DNA of 64,000 nt from Homarus americanus (taxonomy: Eukaryota; Arthropoda; Malacostraca; Decapoda; Nephropidae), in the NCBI RefSeq assembly GCF_018991925.1, contig NW_024742338.1, positions 3,350,578 through 3,414,577 of the forward strand. The letters run 5' to 3'. Position numbers and translations under genes: made by a program. Shown here piece by piece: positions 21,109-32,642 of the stretch. The notes below the pieces were generated by a model. The model saw only the letters and a list, made by a program, of their open reading frames with translations, was not told the origin of the DNA and ran no database searches. Each line of letters starts with the position of its first letter. Within the stretch, counting starts at the first letter, position 1.

Positions 21109-21672
21109 CTACAATACAAATTATTATTTTTTTTATTGTTTATTGACAAGTGTTCAAATCTCTGCAACATGAACAGTTTAATGACAGTTTATTGTGTCCA
21201 TCTATTGAATTATTATAATGTTCACAAAAGATTTCCTAAACTACAAAAGTAAAATAAGGTTATACTGATTGAAGAAGACATAGATATAGTACATGTGAAT
21301 ACAGTCTGCATCTGAATATGAAACCTAAGACCCAGATCTATGTTTTACTCTTAATGTTTACAACTTTGTATTAATAAATAACTCTTGTCATGTCTTAGAT
21401 GCTCAGGGATGTCAGTAAATAATTACTTTCATGATGGATGAAAGTGAACTGAGCACAAGGAGACATGGTAAGAACCCCACTTAACAACATAACCCAGAGT
21501 AGGCAATTATCTCCCTTATAAAGCATAATTTCCTTAATGTTTAACTAAAGATTCAGTAAAAAAAAAAATATTATACTTTGGGTATAAATTTTACTCCTGT
21601 ACTGTATAAAAAATCCCTTGGGTACAGGTCCTAAGCAGTTGTATTATTTAAAACATTTTTTCAGATACAAAC

Positions 21673-21912
21673 CATCTCAGGATCCTCTTCTTGTGAGCAC
21701 ATGTAGAAAGCTTTAGTGACCCGAGGCCAGTCTGACACAAACACAGGTACATCTCCTAAATGTTTAGTTAAAAACAGTTCGTGTTCTTTTCCCAAGTTAC
21801 TCCCAGGTGAAGGTTTTGTTTGAAAGAGGTGAGAGTGTTGCTGGAGTAGTTTCATGGCTTCGCAGTATGGCAAGCGCACAAATTGTTGATTCAGAGCATT
21901 CTTTATCAGTTC
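21673..21912 (-). CDS. NARS2: NARS2 exon 8 (catalytic core)
   Basis: 80 codons, phase 0 at both ends, between GTTTGCAG and a GTTTGT donor. It carries VRLPYCEAMKLL, GKEHELFLTKHLGDVPVFV and VTKAFYMCSQEED (residues 307-386), matching the AsnRS core: a TY/PYxEA helix, an E-H/E-x-x-L pair, the PVFV strand and the K-x-FYM substrate-binding segment. The donor GTTTGT is weaker than usual. Confidence 0.95.
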
Positions 21913-22866
21913 CTGCAAACATGAACCTCCAGTATTACTGAACATAATCTGCAATGATGAGTACTTTATCAAAACAGCTTCAACTTACAGGAATTCACAT
22001 ATTTTTTAACAAATAAAAGCACAAGTCATATACCAAGTACTACATATCAACAACATGATAAACTCTGTATATACGTACAGTACTGCTTATTCAAAGTGAC
22101 CAAAACCAACCTAATGCAAACCAAATGATAGGAAAGAGGAACCATGAAAAAGAAAAGATGCAACAGAGTGACATTAGTGAGGGAAAGTCACCAGTGAAAG
22201 TTTTAGGAATGGTAGGATTAGAGATAATTCCCAGGGGGCAGGAGAGACACTTGACTGCCAGAAGCCATTTAGTTTGTTCAATAAGAATATTTGGGTACAG
22301 AGCAGGTGATGGGATATCATTGAGTAATGTGTGTCATCTTCTCCTGGGGTGGCTGATGATGATGATGTGGCTAAGGCATTCTCCATCTCTCCACAGAGAT
22401 TGGCTGGTTATAGGATTCTGTGTTATTCAAGTGTGATGAAATAACCACAACAATATTCCAAATAACCAGGAACTCTGCTGGGTAGTGTGCAGAATTTTAA
22501 ATGTCCGCAAAGTATTCCCCCATCACTCCAGTCACCACACGAGGATCAGGCACACCGGTGTCATCTACCCGGAGTATGGTTAGTGGTGAAGGAACGAACT
22601 TTCTGGTTTGGTGAAGGACCAGTACAGAGGCTGACACTGATGGTCTACAATAGTTGGGTTTAACTGTTAAGGGTTTCTTCTCTGTACTCCTACAAGGCTG
22701 TCATCTCACCATCAAAGTTACCCTTTTGGCATTGTGTCTTGCCAAATCAGCTTGGGGATTGGATGAAGTTTGAGGCCGAGATTTTGAACAAATGTTATAT
22801 TGTAATGATAATAGGGTTTAATTGTATGGTACCTATTTACTTCACTCATTAAGTCCACACACTTAC

Positions 22867-23104
22867 CTCAGTTTTATTATTATTTCTCCAGTATAAGGCA
22901 ACATCCTCCTGTTGTACATCAATTACTGTCTCCATAGATGTTTTTATAACTCCCTCAATTCTATCCATCAATGAGTGAAGACCTTCTGTACCACTAAGAA
23001 ATGCTTCTTCAGCTTCCACCATCCAGAACTCTGCCAGATGCCTCCGGGTCTGAGAGTTTTCTGCACGGAATGCTGGGTTAAAGTTGTATACCTTAGACAG
23101 CCCA
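22867..23104 (-). CDS. NARS2: NARS2 exon 7 (class II motif 2)
   Basis: 238 nt between acceptor ATTACAG and donor GTAAGT. The first base completes a split serine codon with exon 6 ([12 protein letters not shown]). It includes motif 2, [15 protein letters not shown] (residues 239-253), whose arginine and glutamate contact ATP and the acceptor stem, followed by the helix [18 protein letters not shown]. Residues 228-306. Confidence 0.95.
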
Positions 23105-23333
23105 CTGTAATGAACAACACTGGTGTGAATCTGGGCCTACAGTTTATTGCCTCATTTCTCCATGGAATAAGAGCTAAATATATAAAAGGATAGAATACAT
23201 GATAATTTTTACTTGCCAGTCAATAAATAAATAAATTTGATTTATGGCTAATGGAACAGCACGAGAAAAAGTCTCAACATTTATTTCTTGCTGGAACTTT
23301 GCATCTTGTGAAGAATAGGAACCCAAGCCTATT

Positions 23334-23432
23334 TCACCTGATGGTTAAACATTCTAATGCTAAGCTACCCCCCAGGTAGTGTTATAATGTTTAATTATCA
23401 TGAAAAATTACCTGGGGGCTAATCTTCATGAC
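23334..23432. mobile_element. Fold-back repeat, copy F (in NARS2 intron 6)
   Basis: A short copy: TATTTCACCTGATGGTTAAA, then TAATGCTAAGCTACCCCCC, inverted as CCCAGGTAGTGTTATAATG, then TTTAATTATCATG, and GGGGGCTAATCTTCATGAC. It lacks the pentamer core. Confidence 0.5.
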
Positions 23433-23798
23433 ATCTCCAGCTGTAGCCACTATAATGTTTCTGGTCTTCTCTTCAACCTGTCAATCATTCCTCTATATAT
23501 TTTTGAGCTTCTTTCCCACGTGTTGTCAACTCAATCATGGCATCTTCAACCTGTCAGTTACTCCTTTATAAACCTCTCAACTAGTTATTCCATGTCAACC
23601 ACCTTCATTCTGTCAGCATTACCTGGTTAATGTTTTGTCAACAGTCAACAAATCAACCACCACTTCTAGTTACACTCATTACACTTTACACATATTCTAC
23701 CACACAAAAATTTCCAAGAAATCTTTAACCCTAACCAGCAGCGAATGATTCCTAATCCACCCCTATATGTCCTAAAATGGAATGCAAGCACCATGAAA

Positions 23799-23921
23799 CA
23801 TCCACTGATGATGGCCACTGTCCCTACACATAACATCCACAGAAGATGGTCACTGTCCCTACACATAACATCCACTGATGATGGCCACTGTCCCTACACA
23901 TAACTTCCACAGAAGATGACT
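23799..23921. repeat. 35-bp tandem repeat in NARS2 intron 6
   Basis: Three and a half units of ACATCCACTGATGATGGCCA, then CTGTCCCTACACATA, alternating GATGATGGCC with AGAAGATGGT. Confidence 0.8.
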
Positions 23922-23965
23922 GCTGTTTAAGGGTTAAAACATTAGAGAGCTCACTGATGGTTCAC

Positions 23966-24075
23966 CTGACCATGGCTTCCAAGTGTAACTGTCCTGATAC
24001 ACTGAGGTACGTCTCCTGACCAAAGTACGGCGAGTCTTGTGTCTTTCCTGGCCCAGTGTTGTCGGGATCCAAACA
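23966..24075 (-). CDS. NARS2: NARS2 exon 6
   Basis: 110 nt between TTTTACAG and donor GTGAAC. It encodes CLDPDNTGPGKTQDSPYFG, then QETYLSVSGQLHLEAMV (residues 191-226) and the first two bases of Ser227. LSVSGQLHLE is the highly conserved AsnRS segment that binds the amino acid. This is the only intron of the gene not in phase 0. Confidence 0.95.
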
Positions 24076-24888
24076 CTGTAAAACAATATAGGAATAAATA
24101 AGACTAAGAGGTTAAAGTAATACAAATATGTAAACAGTGTTGAGCTTTGAGATAATGACCAAAGAGGAATATCCGACACATTTTAAACTTATGTAAAATT
24201 CTACTTTTATTATCATACGTCACACAAAACATACATCAACATAATATACTACATACACACACAAAAACATATATACTGTACTACACATTGAAAGCACACA
24301 TAGTTTATACAATACTGAGACAGCTGAGTGTCACGTGTCAGATATTTCTTAACCACCCTGTATAAGCCTCCACTGGCACAAAAATTAAACACTAAAAATC
24401 TATTCAGGTAACTTAAAAAATGTATATACTGTATAGTCAAAAGCCTTTAAAATTTAATTGCTCTCTGCTGAACACTTTTCTGTTCAATTTTCTTCAACAT
24501 TTGGGAGGAACAGACATACAGTACTCTGACACACGAATAGATGGATAGTATGCACCTGTGGTCTATATAGTACAGAGAGGCATAAATGATTCCAAAAGTA
24601 CAAAGGTAAAGAATAACTGATTGAAATATTTCTTAACTGACTATAGAAAAGTCAGCTGGACATATAGTGAGGTCATCAGTCTTATCCACAGCAATACTCA
24701 GTCCACACTCCTTGAACACAAATGTTACACATCTGATACAATATGATCACACATTATACACCTCAGGCTAGCATGACACAAATGAAAAAATATATATATT
24801 GTACTGTGTATAAAATAAAATAAAGAGTCCCATGCAAAGCAGGAGAAGACAGGTAAGAATAATTAACCCCAGGGCATACAAACATTAC

Positions 24889-24999
24889 CTGAACTGAAAA
24901 GACCTCCCCGCCTCCCTCGCAGTCATTGACCGTTATTATCGGTGTGTCGATGTTGACAAAACCTTCGCTGTTAAAATACTGCTGGATGGCCAGCTTGGT
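24889..24999 (-). CDS. NARS2: NARS2 exon 5 (class II motif 1)
   Basis: 37 codons, phase 0, acceptor AATATTCCAG and donor GTAATG. EGFVNIDTPIITVNDCEGGG (residues 165-184) is class II motif 1 (dimer interface, with its invariant proline) followed by the AsnRS signature T-x-N-D-x-E-G-x-G-E. Confidence 0.95.
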
Positions 25000-25283
25000 C
25001 TGGAATATTAGAACAGTTAATTAACATTCATGATAAAACATACAGTGAAATTTTATGCCAGGTTGTATATTTAACTTAACCCATTGACTGTTATTTTAAG
25101 TCTCATCAATATTGCCATCCAGCTGTGAATGAATGCCTGACTTAACAGCTGGGAAAATGCAGGAGGTTGAGTGCATGCTTGCACACCCTCAGACACACAC
25201 ACACACACTCATATTGGGTATAAACAATACTGTACTACTCTGGTCAAAACTGTTTAGTGGGTAAAACTCTTCAAATTCAATAC

Positions 25284-25418
25284 CTGGGATCTGACTCTTA
25301 GAAGCGAGCTGAAGGAATTCGTACGAGCTCGGAGGTGAGGAAACTGACGAACGTAGTCTGGCGGGTGAACCTTGCGAGCTTTAAAGGGATATGTTTCCTC
25401 GATTGGTTCACCTATTAC
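25284..25418 (-). CDS. NARS2: NARS2 exon 4 (hinge after the OB fold)
   Basis: 45 codons, phase 0, acceptor TTGGTGTAG and donor GTATTG. The first residues read VIGEPIEETYPFKARKVHPP; the end is DYVRQFPHLRARTNSFSSLL, then RVRSQ. It matches the AsnRS linker (YPxK...H..EYLRQ.PHLR.RT), residues 109-153. Confidence 0.95.
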
Positions 25419-25984
25419 CTACACCAAGAAAAATACAAGAGTAAAATATATCAATAAAAAAAGTCCGCAGTGTCTGAAAGGTTATAGTAACAGAGGATGT
25501 GGAACTGGTGTGGAATATACATAAAGATGAGTTCCAGAATAATGGAAACATTTAAAAATTAGAGTGTGGTGTATCAGGGCATCAGGAAACAGAAGAGGAA
25601 TGAGAGAGGTTTTAGGAACACCCAAATAATTGTATCAAAATCTTCAGCATGAAAATTAAACATAAGGGGTGGTTATGGTGTTGAGGGTAAATGTTTTGTA
25701 CTGGGAATAGATGACAAAATAAAGAACTAATGTACAATACGGTTATAACACCCAAAAGACATGTTCTTAACACTATATTATACAGTATTATTCGTTTTTA
25801 TTCACAAGTTTTGCAAACACTATGCAATTTTACCTCATATTTCAACTTTAAAATTTTATATATTTTTTCTTATGTTTTCCTCTAATCTTGAAAATGCTAC
25901 TGTGATGCTGCAAAAAGTGCTTGACATCATCAATGATGCAGAATGATGTCTCCCTTATAATCCTGCCTGACATCAACTGAACAG

Positions 25985-26205
25985 ATCACCTGAAGATTAG
26001 CCACCCAAGTGTATTTAACTTTAAAATTAACCACCTTAATGCTAACCTAACCAAACTCAACCTAAATTACCCTAACCTAATCTAATACTAGCCTAACCTA
26101 ACCAAACTAAACATAACCATAGCTAACATAACCAAACTAAACACGATCTACCCTACCCTAACCAAGTGAGATAAGATGGTTGGCTAATCTTCAAGTAATC
26201 CAACA
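25985..26205. mobile_element. Fold-back repeat, copy G (in NARS2 intron 3)
   Basis: The left arm is GATCACCTGAAGATTAGCCA; the core has about ten CCTAA-like pentamers; the right arm is GGTTGGCTAATCTTCAAGTA, then ATCC. One of the better-preserved copies. Confidence 0.65.
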
Positions 26206-26259
26206 GAATAATTAAATTACTCAAGTCTCCTCCAGGTAAGTTAAATGCCGTTACCATAC

Positions 26260-26385
26260 CTGTACGTCGTTGGCCACCAGCTCTACCTCCTGACCCTTGT
26301 GTGAGGACAGACTCAGGATCCCCGAGACTGTGACAGATGAGTGGAACCCCAGGGCGGGAGGCTTCTTCTCTGATGGTAACACAAC
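26260..26385 (-). CDS. NARS2: NARS2 exon 3 (OB-fold anticodon-binding domain)
   Basis: 42 codons, phase 0, acceptor GTGTGTCACAG inside a (GT)n tract and donor GTATGG. It encodes VVLPSEKKPPALGFHSSVTV, then SGILSLSSHKGQEVELVAND-VQ (residues 67-108), the second half of the OB fold: a G-S-V-x-V-x-G strand followed by the Q-x-V-E-L strand. The microsatellite acts as part of the polypyrimidine tract on the coding strand. Confidence 0.93.
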
Positions 26386-26560
26386 CTGTGACACACACAC
26401 ACACACACGCACTCAACTTAATTGCCTTTTATGTGAACTCTTTATTATAACTGTACATCGTTTCCCTTAACAGTTAAATACCTGTGATTTTATATGAACT
26501 ATTATTGATAAGTATAATATCTTACGTCAAAATCCACACACACAATACACACTCACCTAA

Positions 26561-26576
26561 TCACACACACACACAA

Positions 26577-26602
<26 letters not shown>
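26561..26602. repeat. (CA)n microsatellite in NARS2 intron 2
   Basis: An interrupted CA run. A second one flanks exon 3 at 26391-26408. Confidence 0.85.
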
Positions 26603-26607
<5 letters not shown>

Positions 26608-27604
26608 ATCTTCCAGTGAAAAACCTCAATAGGGTTTCAGGTTTAACAATCGACTATTTTCTTTCACTTCACAAGTTAGGTATGATGTCACACAGCAGGT
26701 TATTAACTTCATAAACCCAGAAGTATAACTTTCTTGTCGTCTTGCTTACTTGATTTTGTAACTACAATACATAAACTGTATAACGTGCAGTACATTTCTT
26801 TATTTTTGCTTTATTTAAAACATAATGTATACGTGAACTTCCTCTTCTCTTTCTGTCAATCATACATTCCTTCTACGATGTATCACAACAAATGGGGTTC
26901 TGCTACAGTGTTCCTTTTCCTAAACAAAGTCCCAAGACATCTATTTGGATTGCTTTTGTCACCTCACACACCCTAACATCACCAACTACCCAGGAATGTT
27001 GTCACTACCATAGTACATGGAATAATTTTGAGTTAAGGTGCCACCATAGGCCAGATATGAGTCACTTCACAATGGACCAAGACAAACTTGTTATTGGAAA
27101 TAAGGCATCAGTGGAGGGAGAGCTCAAAATCTTTTGTCAAAATCCCCTAAACTTACTTACCGGTATTAAACAATATTTTTTCTTTACTTATACTGTACAG
27201 TTAACACTTGCATACATTGTATGCATATCTGTGTTTCATTTGAAGTAAAATGATAATATATAAAATACTGCTACCACTAGTGTCAGTCAGGTGGTCCAAC
27301 AATGCTATCTTTCTCAGGATGCTTATGTAAATTTTCCTCATGTTCTGCTTGTTAGTTACAACATCAGCATTACATCTAAAAACTCAAAGCAGAACTTTAT
27401 TATAAGATGCGGGGCAGCTGGCTGGCCTGGCCTCATTTAACAGACACACACAAGATGGCAAGTTCCTTATGTTAAGTAATATAAACATACAGTGTTTACC
27501 GGTGTGATTAGCCATGAAGTGCTCCAGCAGCCAGGGTGAAGTACAATACAGTACTGCCAATACTTTCTGCTAAAGTTTCCTTATGCTGTACACACTTCTG
27601 ACAT

Positions 27605-28215
27605 GAGACACAACCTTATGAAGCCAAAAGTTGGTGTTGAATTTGGTGGTAGGACGACTGGGGCACGGGACATTTGGGTCACGGGCCACAAGCCCCGGAC
27701 ATTTGGGCCACAAGCTGTGTGTAGGGTACACGTTTGGGCCATGGGATATTATTACACATAATGATGGGGATTTGCACCAAGAAAAATATATACTGTATTT
27801 ATAAAATACTACCATACTATTTAATAGAAGAGATATGTACATTGAAAAAAAAAGAGAAAAAAAGAGAGAGAGAGAGAGACAGACAGAACTGTACAGTGTT
27901 CAAACCAGTAAACTATAACCCACCTTAATACCCCCAGGAACCTTGAGGTCATCACAGCACCAAGAAACATGTCAAGATACAATACAAATGATATTGTTCA
28001 CCGACTTTAACTCTGATTTCCCCTTGTCAACAGAGATGGTAGGACGATTATCATGTTTAAATAAATTATAGTGAATTTAATCTATTTTGTGTTTCTTATC
28101 TTTACTTTGACCCATTCCCCAAACGTCCTAACCACCGTGGCCCAAACACCAGAAGGTCGTGTTCCATGATCCAAATGTCGTGTGGCCCAATCATCCGTCC
28201 ACTGCCGGATTTGAC
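27605..28215. mobile_element. Inverted element with CATTTGGGCCAC subterminal repeats (NARS2 intron 2)
   Basis: The left end (27635-27745) has GGTAGGACGACTGGGGCACG, then repeated GGACATTTGGGYCAC units. The right end (28100-28215) is an inverted version with GTGGCCCAAACACC and CCAAATGTCGTGTGGCCCAA. The ends align as imperfect long inverted repeats with short internal repeats, and GGTAGGACGATTATCATG recurs at 28037. No transposase frame was seen. Probably a non-autonomous DNA transposon; the family was not recognised. Confidence 0.5.
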
Positions 28216-28710
28216 ATAAATTAAGGTCTTAATGTCACATGATGGTTTAAACTACCTACACAAAATTTCCAGTCACTTGAGCAACTCCAGTGACATAAAA
28301 TTCCTCCTCCCTGTGATGGGCTCAGTCTTAGTTTGTCAGACACACAGCTGTATAGTACAGTGTGTTCTACTCCAGTAATCAATACACAGTACTGTAAACT
28401 GTTATTGTCTATGACCATGCTTCCAGCTTAACTCATATTGTTTCACTAAATTTTTAAACATCTTGATGAAATCCACACAAATATAATTGTATATACCTTA
28501 TGCAAACATACATAATTACTGTATACTGTATTAACTTATAAATACTGCACATACAGACACCACAATAACAGCATGAGCTTCTGACTTTGATGTTGTGAAT
28601 AAGCGGTTGACATCCAACTGTGATCATGAGCACAACAAATGAGCTGGAACACAGTACTGTACTGTACAGCATATGAAGGTCCTGTCATCATCATCACCGG
28701 GTGTTCATAC

Positions 28711-28791
28711 CTGGAGTTTCTGGCAGCAGGATCCATCATCAACATCTAGAAATGTTCTCTCCTTCTGTCGTCTGATGGCCTTCACCCAACC
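28711..28791 (-). CDS. NARS2: NARS2 exon 2 (start of OB fold)
   Basis: 27 codons, phase 0, acceptor TATTGTCCCAG and donor GTATGA. GWVKAIRRQKERTFLDVDDG, then SCCQKLQ (residues 40-66), matches the G-W-V/I-x-x-x-R-x-x-K-x-x-x-F-x-x-x-x-D-G-S start of the class IIb anticodon-binding OB fold. Confidence 0.95.
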
Positions 28792-29079
28792 CTGGGACAA
28801 TATATTAAAAGTTAAATACAGTACAGTACTGTAATAAAATACAGTACATGAACCTGTAATGTAGGTCAACCAAATGGAATCTAGTGAGATGAAAGAATAA
28901 AAGTAAAAAGGAAATGAGAATAACAATATCTGAGATAATAATAGACAGCCTAAATTTAAGCCCTGGCAACTCATTAATATAAAAGATGTCCACCAACACA
29001 GTGTCTCCAAGATCATCACCAAGAAATGGCTTCTTAGAATTATTGCTGTAAATCTGACCATCTACCTTACTTTTATCAT

Positions 29080-29146
29080 TAGGTTGGGTAAGACTTGTGT
29101 TTAATCTTAAGGTGGAATAAGCTAGTGGGGCTAATCTTCATGTGAT
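29080..29146. mobile_element. Fold-back repeat, copy H (half, NARS2 intron 1)
   Basis: TTAGGTTGGGTAAGACTTGT precedes the arm GTTTAATCTTAAGGTGGAAT, then AAGCTAGTGGGGCTAATCTT and CATGTGATC. Confidence 0.45.
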
Positions 29147-29568
29147 CTACGAAATGTATATCTCAGTTATGACATGAAACCAACCTAAGATTTCTAACAT
29201 GAAACAAATGTCAACAGTGGCTGAAGCAAGAAGGAAAATCACTATCAATGGCTTCTTACACAAATGACATTACATGTTCTCTTTTAATTCATCAGTTTCA
29301 CCACTCATCAGCTTACTAGCCATTTGGGCAGTTGATCTGTTCTTTGTTACTCTGTCATGACCTTCATTGTCTGGTGTTGGTACAGGAGTACCCAGAGAAA
29401 ACTTGCAATATTTTTAGTGGTGTCAGTATGGATAACACCCTTCTCACTTGTGACCTGGGGACTTGATGTAACTAGTGTTGAGAGGCAAGCTGTACAGTAC
29501 ACTACCACTATCATCCCCTTGGTTGACTTAAAACCTGTTAACTACAATGTCTCACCTTACTAACTTAC

Positions 29569-29688
29569 ATTAACTTTTATTGTTTGATGAAGTGGCTTGT
29601 CTCTTAATATAGCTGATATTCTACCGCTCCTGCATGAAGAGCTGTAGCATCTTAGGGTCGGCCACAATCCCAGTCGAGTAAACATCAT
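29569..29688 (-). CDS. NARS2: NARS2 exon 1: mitochondrial asparaginyl-tRNA synthetase, start
   Basis: Mitochondrial AsnRS charges mitochondrial tRNA-Asn in the matrix. This exon reads MFTRLGLWPTLRCYSSSCRS, then GRISAILRDK, then PLHQTIKVN, followed by donor GTAAGT at 29568, phase 0. The start is Arg-rich, Ser-rich and without acids, as expected of a matrix-targeting peptide, and TIKVN runs directly into GWV of exon 2 (the I-K-V-x-G-W-V OB-fold entry). Two adjacent ATGs (29688, 29685) allow M or MM. An in-frame TAA upstream closes the frame. Joined exons 1-9 give 476 aa, the usual family length, with all three class II motifs intact, so the gene looks functional. Nuclear NARS1-type synthetases lack this targeting peptide. 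Confidence 0.9.
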
Positions 29689-29732
29689 GATATATTTGGG
29701 AGTCTGATTTTGAGGCAGTTTAGTCACTTAAC
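29689..29732 (-). other. NARS2 5' UTR, possibly beginning at a splice acceptor
   Basis: On the - strand ATTTATATTTCAG ends at 29733, just upstream of this stretch, and looks like an acceptor. A matching donor GCCG/GTAAGG exists at 30971. A non-coding first exon further upstream (ending at 30972) is therefore possible; the promoter was not identified. Confidence 0.3.
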
Positions 29733-30065
29733 CTGAAATATAAATTGTGTACAGTACATGATAAACATCAACTGGAGGAGGGATTCATACTTATTGTATG
29801 AAAAATACAGTATAGTACATACAGGAAAATATATTTTATCAGTCTTGTACAGGATCCTTGAAATCCTCTTGAAAACTATTAAATAAGGTTTTATACAAAA
29901 AATAATAGATAGGTTTGTACAAGACTAGTGAGTAATGTCTGAGAACAGCAGCTAGCCACCAGAAGAAGTTGTTTGATTTTGTTCATTTTTTTTCCCACAG
30001 ATGTTCTTATCATTATAGTTAGCAGAGGACACTATTTTAAAAGAGGCAACAGCTTTTTATTTATC

Positions 30066-30112
30066 TACATATATAAACAATTTATATATATATATATATA
30101 TATATAAATTTT
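30066..30112. repeat. (TA)n microsatellite
   Basis: ATATAT run within an AT-rich stretch. Confidence 0.85.
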
Positions 30113-30199
30113 TTATTTTCCATGATCATACAACAAGGCCTAGGGAAAAAATAATAACAGAAAGAAATTAAAAATCGAGAAGAAAACGGTTATACTGTG

Positions 30200-30600
30200 T
30201 TAATCTACATCACGAAGATGCCGGAAAACCAGCTTTTTAAAGTGACACACATTGTATAAGTATGGAAACACAGAAGAAGGCAGAGCATTCCACAGTTTGG
30301 CTGTGTGAGGAAAGAAGGATCTACTATAACGGGTTATTCTAGTGTGACCGACATCCACAGAGAAACGGTGGGCACCGCGGGCAAGACGTGTGTTACAAAC
30401 CCACGGCCTTGTCGGCGGTACGCAGGATGTCAAATCCACCCAACATTGCCCGTTAAAGTAGTACCTGTAAAAGAGAGAGTGTGAAGCAACATTACGGACG
30501 TGAGAGTACACTCGGATAGAGTGGGTCGGTTGTAAACAAAGTGAGCAGGTGAAAGGTGCTCCCATATATGATAATAACAAGAGAATAAAACACATCCAAT
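30200..30600 (-). pseudogene. LINE (non-LTR) polyprotein C-terminal fragment
   Basis: A 131-codon open frame on the - strand. It contains HSIRVYSHVRNVASHSLFYR, PPTRPWVCNTRLARGAHRF, RYSRSFFPHTAKLWNALPSS and, near the end, FKKLVFRHL. The pattern (VxSLSxFYRYxxG...P...TR...F..R..SFFxxTxxLWNxLPxxVF...FK) is the familiar C-terminus of a widespread arthropod LINE reverse transcriptase. The frame is intact over this stretch, so the insertion may be fairly recent. No upstream RT domain is present: a 5'-truncated copy. Confidence 0.8.
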
Positions 30601-30778
30601 ATCTCTGTTATTTGATATCTACAAGGTAAGTGTCACAGAAGAAGAGTCAGAACTATTAGACTTATAGATTGCAAATGCCAAAATCTCCGAATAAGATGGT
30701 TGAACATAACTAAAATAATACCAAAATAAGAACTTTGTTAATATGGTGGGGGTCCAGGGGAAGGAGCCCCCGGTTAGG

Positions 30779-30842
30779 AAGTTAGGTAAGGTTAAGTAGG
30801 TTTCTTTTCTTTGGTTGGTTAGGTTAGGTTAGGTTAGGTTCT
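30779..30842. repeat. Short (TTAGG)n telomere-type tract
   Basis: GGTTAGGTTAGGTTAGGTTA (about five units), preceded by related degenerate pentamers. Confidence 0.7.
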
Positions 30843-30999
30843 GGGAAAAAAATTAACAAAGTCAAACAACTCCTTCTGGTAGTGCTGTTATCAGACACGG
30901 CAGAATAGCGTACCTACTTCGTTATTATCTACTTGTTAACGTCAAAACACTGAGCACAGCCGACACCTTACCGGCAACCACAAAGACACTACCACAATT

Positions 31000-32640
31000 A
31001 ATCTGACTTATAATGACCATGTCTGTCTCTGTCAATTTAAAGAACTAATACAAAAAGTGTTTAATAAGCTCACCATTGTTTATAATGATGGTTATGGCAA
31101 CACAGAGTAGTATTAACAGCTATTACAATATTCTTCAAGAGCCTCATCCTGAGCCGTCAACATCATCACAGTTTGTTGCTTCATATAGAGGATTTCTTTT
31201 AAATACATTCCTAAATTACCAAATATGGTTTTCATCGTCCTCTTGTATATTCAAATCACTTTTATATTTACAGATGACTTAAAAAAATATTACCAGTATG
31301 GACAAATCTATTATAAATGTTATAAGTAATATAGACCCCATAGGAATTAATGTGATGCAATTCATAGAAACATTGAATCAATAATATTTATTTTTTTATA
31401 ATAATTTAAACATAATATAAAATTCGACAGTATCTCACAATAAAATTCATAAAATGTTAATTAACTATTCGAGTGGACAAACTGTGTCGAGTAAAGTTGA
31501 TAATGTTTACATCAGTTACATAACATAAACAATTATTATATTTGTTAAGGATTGTTTTAAAGTATTACCATATTTCATTGAATATTTATCTATCTGTCTA
31601 TCTATCACATGATCAATGAGAAGTTCTATAATGTGAAACTTTTAGAGTGCGTGTGTGTGTGAGTGACAGTGTGTGTGTGATAATTAACAGTTTATTGAAA
31701 TAAAATATCAGCCATATACTGTTCACAATAGTATAAGTCAACTATCTTTAGTAAGATGATTCATATTACTCTCAATAGTTCATAAAACACGAATAAACTT
31801 TGTTCTTGAGTCACCCACTGAAATGTGCATTTTCTCTCGTATGTCATGTTACCCGTTCTCTCCACACCCCCAAACTAGTCAACTGAGGCAATAAAAGTCT
31901 TATAATAGGAAAATTGGTCACTAGATTGATAAAGAATAAATAAAAAATAACACAAGTGGTACAAATATAATATATAATGACGGGTGGGGGGATTTGGTTG
32001 GTACACAGTTAGGATAAGTGATTAGCGGTCCCTAAAGAGTCACTTGGAAGGTGTCTGGGGGGCATTTGGATTGTCTTTTTGTATTGATAATAACTAAATT
32101 ATCAAATGGACATATAAAAAGCACTTAAGAAAAATTACTATCAACGGTATTATTCACATTCAACGAAAAGTGCTGAGATTAATTATGAGCAATTAACCTA
32201 GAAAATAAAGGGTTTTCGCAAGTACCGCATTTAATGAGTGTAATTAGTACGAGATTCCATGGCTGATTTAGATTTTGAGTTGAGAGTAAAAATGCAGAAT
32301 TTGTGGTGTGTGTACGTGAGTGTGTTCTTCTATCACCCGCTCTCCTTATATTGACTTCATAGTTTTCACAGATGACGACACAACTTAGTATTCACATTGC
32401 ACTAACCCTAAAATCAGTTAATTAATATGGAAGCTAAATATTCACTTAGTATACTGTGTATGCAGGTTGAGGATATGAGCAAGTATGTGTGGGTATTTTG
32501 TACTCGCCGTCTTATTGCTTTCCTCTCCCTTTCTGTTTGTCTTCCTTCACTCTCCTTTATTATATGTATTCCCCTTGTTTCTGTTCTCCTTTATCTGCCT
32601 CCACAAAATGAAGGGAGAAGTATAGGTGATAAGATATTTG
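31000..32640. other. AT-rich unique DNA, no gene seen
   Basis: Strongly AT-rich, with a small GT tract at 31650-31678. Open frames are short and without recognisable motifs. The NARS2 promoter could lie near its left edge. Confidence 0.5.
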
Positions 32641-32642
32641 GC

